NCBI GenBank assembly: GCA_947458525.1
Contig: CANHAG010000046.1
Span: 1 to 7,562, forward strand
Length of the DNA stretch: 7,562 nucleotides
DNA from: Rhodospirillaceae bacterium
GTDB lineage: Bacteria; Pseudomonadota; Alphaproteobacteria; Rickettsiales; UBA3002
Reading direction: 5' to 3'
Made by a program: the position numbers and the translations under genes. This document shows, piece by piece, positions 6,698-7,562 of this stretch. Positions within the stretch are counted from its first letter, which is position 1. Every line of letters starts with the position of its first letter. Below the pieces are notes generated by a model, which saw only the letters and a program-made list of their open reading frames with translations, was not told the DNA's origin and searched no databases.

Positions 6698-7243
6698 ATG
6701 CAGAATCATTTTGAACTTCTGGGGTTGGCGCCCGGTTTTGCGCTGGACGTAAAGGCGCTTGAAGCCGCCTATTTCGCTTTGCAGCGCGCCGCGCACCCTG
6801 ACCGTCAGATCGGCAAAAGCGAAGCCGAGCGTATTGTCGCAATTGAACGCTCAATGTCGGCCAACGAAGCTTACGAAACCCTCAAAAATCCGATGACTCG
6901 CGCCGAGCACCTGCTGGCACTCTCCGGTGTGCGCGTCAATAGTGACAACGACACGGTCAAGCCATCGCAGGCGCTGCTCATGGAAATCATGGAGCTGCGC
7001 GAACAGATTGAGGAATCCCGGGCGGACGGTAAAAAACTGCTGGCGCTGGTCGCCGATATACGCCTCGCCGCCGACCAGTGCTGCGATGACCTTGCGGAAG
7101 CGTTTGCGGCGGGTGATCTCCACCACGCCGCCGAGCGCACGATCAAACTGCATTATCTTGGTAAGACGGTGGAAGAAGCGCATCTGTATCTCTATCGCGT
7201 CAAGGCCGCGCATCATGACGCACATTCGCATGAGAGCCATTGA
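6698..7243 (+). CDS. hscB: Fe-S assembly J-domain co-chaperone HscB
   Basis: HscB is the J-protein that binds IscU and stimulates the ATPase of HscA so that clusters are transferred to acceptors. Residues 1-75 are the J domain: FELLGLAPGFALD (5-17), HPD at 33-35 in LQRAAHPDRQ, and SANEAYETLKNPMTRAEHLL (54-73), close to the E. coli INQAWQTLRHPLMRAEYLL. The C-terminal helical IscU-binding domain includes LLMEIMELREQIEE (93-106). The 181 residues compare with about 171 in E. coli; the excess is a His-rich tail (AHHDAHSHESH). ATG 6698 was chosen because similarity starts there, although its ribosome site is weak (GAGCGAG upstream); a TTG at 6661 region in the same frame would add unconserved residues. 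It starts 44 bases after iscA and overlaps the hscA start, indicating translational coupling. Confidence 0.94.
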   Translation: MQNHFELLGLAPGFALDVKALEAAYFALQRAAHPDRQIGKSEAERIVAIERSMSANEAYETLKNPMTRAEHLLALSGVRVNSDNDTVKPSQALLMEIMELREQIEESRADGKKLLALVADIRLAADQCCDDLAEAFAAGDLHHAAERTIKLHYLGKTVEEAHLYLYRVKAAHHDAHSHESH

Positions 7244-7562
7244 TGATTCACCTTCTACAGATTGCTGAGCCGGGCGAAACCCCGCTACCACATGCGGATA
7301 CGGTGGCGGTGGGGATTGATCTTGGCACCACCCATTCGGTGGTAGCGATCGCTACCGACGGCAAGGCGGAAGCCATTCACGATCCAAGCGGCGCGGCGGT
7401 GATTCCTTCCGTAGCACAATACCGTGGCCCGCATGTGATGGTGGGGCATGAGGCGCGCCGCGCCTTCGCCGAGGGGGATCAGGATGTCATCAGCTCCGTC
7501 AAACGGCTGATGGGACGCGGGGCAGAGGATATTCCCGAAATTGCCGGCCTTCTTCCTTATGC
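7243..7562 (+). CDS. hscA: Fe-S assembly Hsp70 chaperone HscA, N-terminal part
   Basis: The ATG at 7243 overlaps the last base of the hscB TGA (TGATG), the usual sign of coupled translation. The frame stays open to the window edge, giving the first 106 residues of a protein normally about 620 long. MIHLLQIAEPGETPLPH is the HscA-specific leader (E. coli MALLQISEPGLSAAPH). VGIDLGTTHSVVA (23-35) is phosphate loop 1 of the Hsp70 ATPase, with His31 where most Hsp70s have Asn. AAVIPSVAQY, VGHEARR and DVISSVKRLMGR follow as in E. coli HscA, which distinguishes it from DnaK. HscA binds the LPPVK motif of IscU and, with HscB, drives cluster release using ATP. A ferredoxin gene often follows hscA, but lies beyond this window if present. 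Confidence 0.95.
   Translation, partial: MIHLLQIAEPGETPLPHADTVAVGIDLGTTHSVVAIATDGKAEAIHDPSGAAVIPSVAQYRGPHVMVGHEARRAFAEGDQDVISSVKRLMGRGAEDIPEIAGLLPY

Noticed and set aside
6207..6854. Long minus-strand open frame of 215 codons across iscU end, iscA and hscB start
   Set aside because: It is antisense to conserved genes and part of it is translated palindromic repeat, a common source of false hypothetical proteins.
1..7562. Mobile elements, CRISPR arrays, tRNA or rRNA genes
   Set aside because: Coding genes fill nearly the whole window; no transposase, regular repeat-spacer pattern or tRNA-like cloverleaf was seen in the short gaps.

Overview
This is an ordinary chromosomal stretch of a Gram-negative bacterium, very probably an alphaproteobacterium. 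lpxC (lipid A synthesis) and an outer-membrane beta-barrel protein show a Gram-negative envelope. The cysteine desulfurase is of the alphaproteobacterial/mitochondrial (NFS1-like) type, with [12 protein letters not shown] near the start and the WEMVQEG...W..H ending that I recall from Rickettsia IscS. Having a complete-looking ISC operon rather than SUF points to a deep-branching alphaproteobacterial lineage (Rickettsiales/Holosporales/Micavibrio-like). That placement is inference. All genes are on the + strand and their codon use looks alike. I see no mobile element, RNA gene or CRISPR.

Left part (1-4015), isoprenoid and envelope. The 3' end of a polyprenyl (farnesyl-type) diphosphate synthase is followed by lpxC, with a perfect TGTAAC-N5-GTTACA inverted repeat in the gap between them. 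Next comes an 804-residue secreted patatin-like phospholipase that carries its own POTRA-like domain and C-terminal beta-barrel, the layout of a PlpD-type (type Vd) autotransporter.

Right part (4016-7562), iron-sulfur cluster assembly. A promoter overlapped by a sequence that fits the type 1 IscR site at 21 of 25 positions precedes iscS, a small membrane gene, iscU, iscA, hscB and the 5' part of hscA, which runs off the window. IscS supplies sulfur, IscU is the scaffold, IscA is an A-type carrier, and the HscB/HscA chaperone pair releases clusters from IscU. IscU keeps its LPPVK chaperone-recognition motif. No iscR gene lies in front of iscS, so if the site is real the regulator must act from elsewhere.

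The two least expected items are inside the isc operon. One is a membrane protein made of two fused DUF1328/YtjA-like units between iscS and iscU. The other is a REP-like palindromic element between iscU and iscA. No wholly new system is evident.
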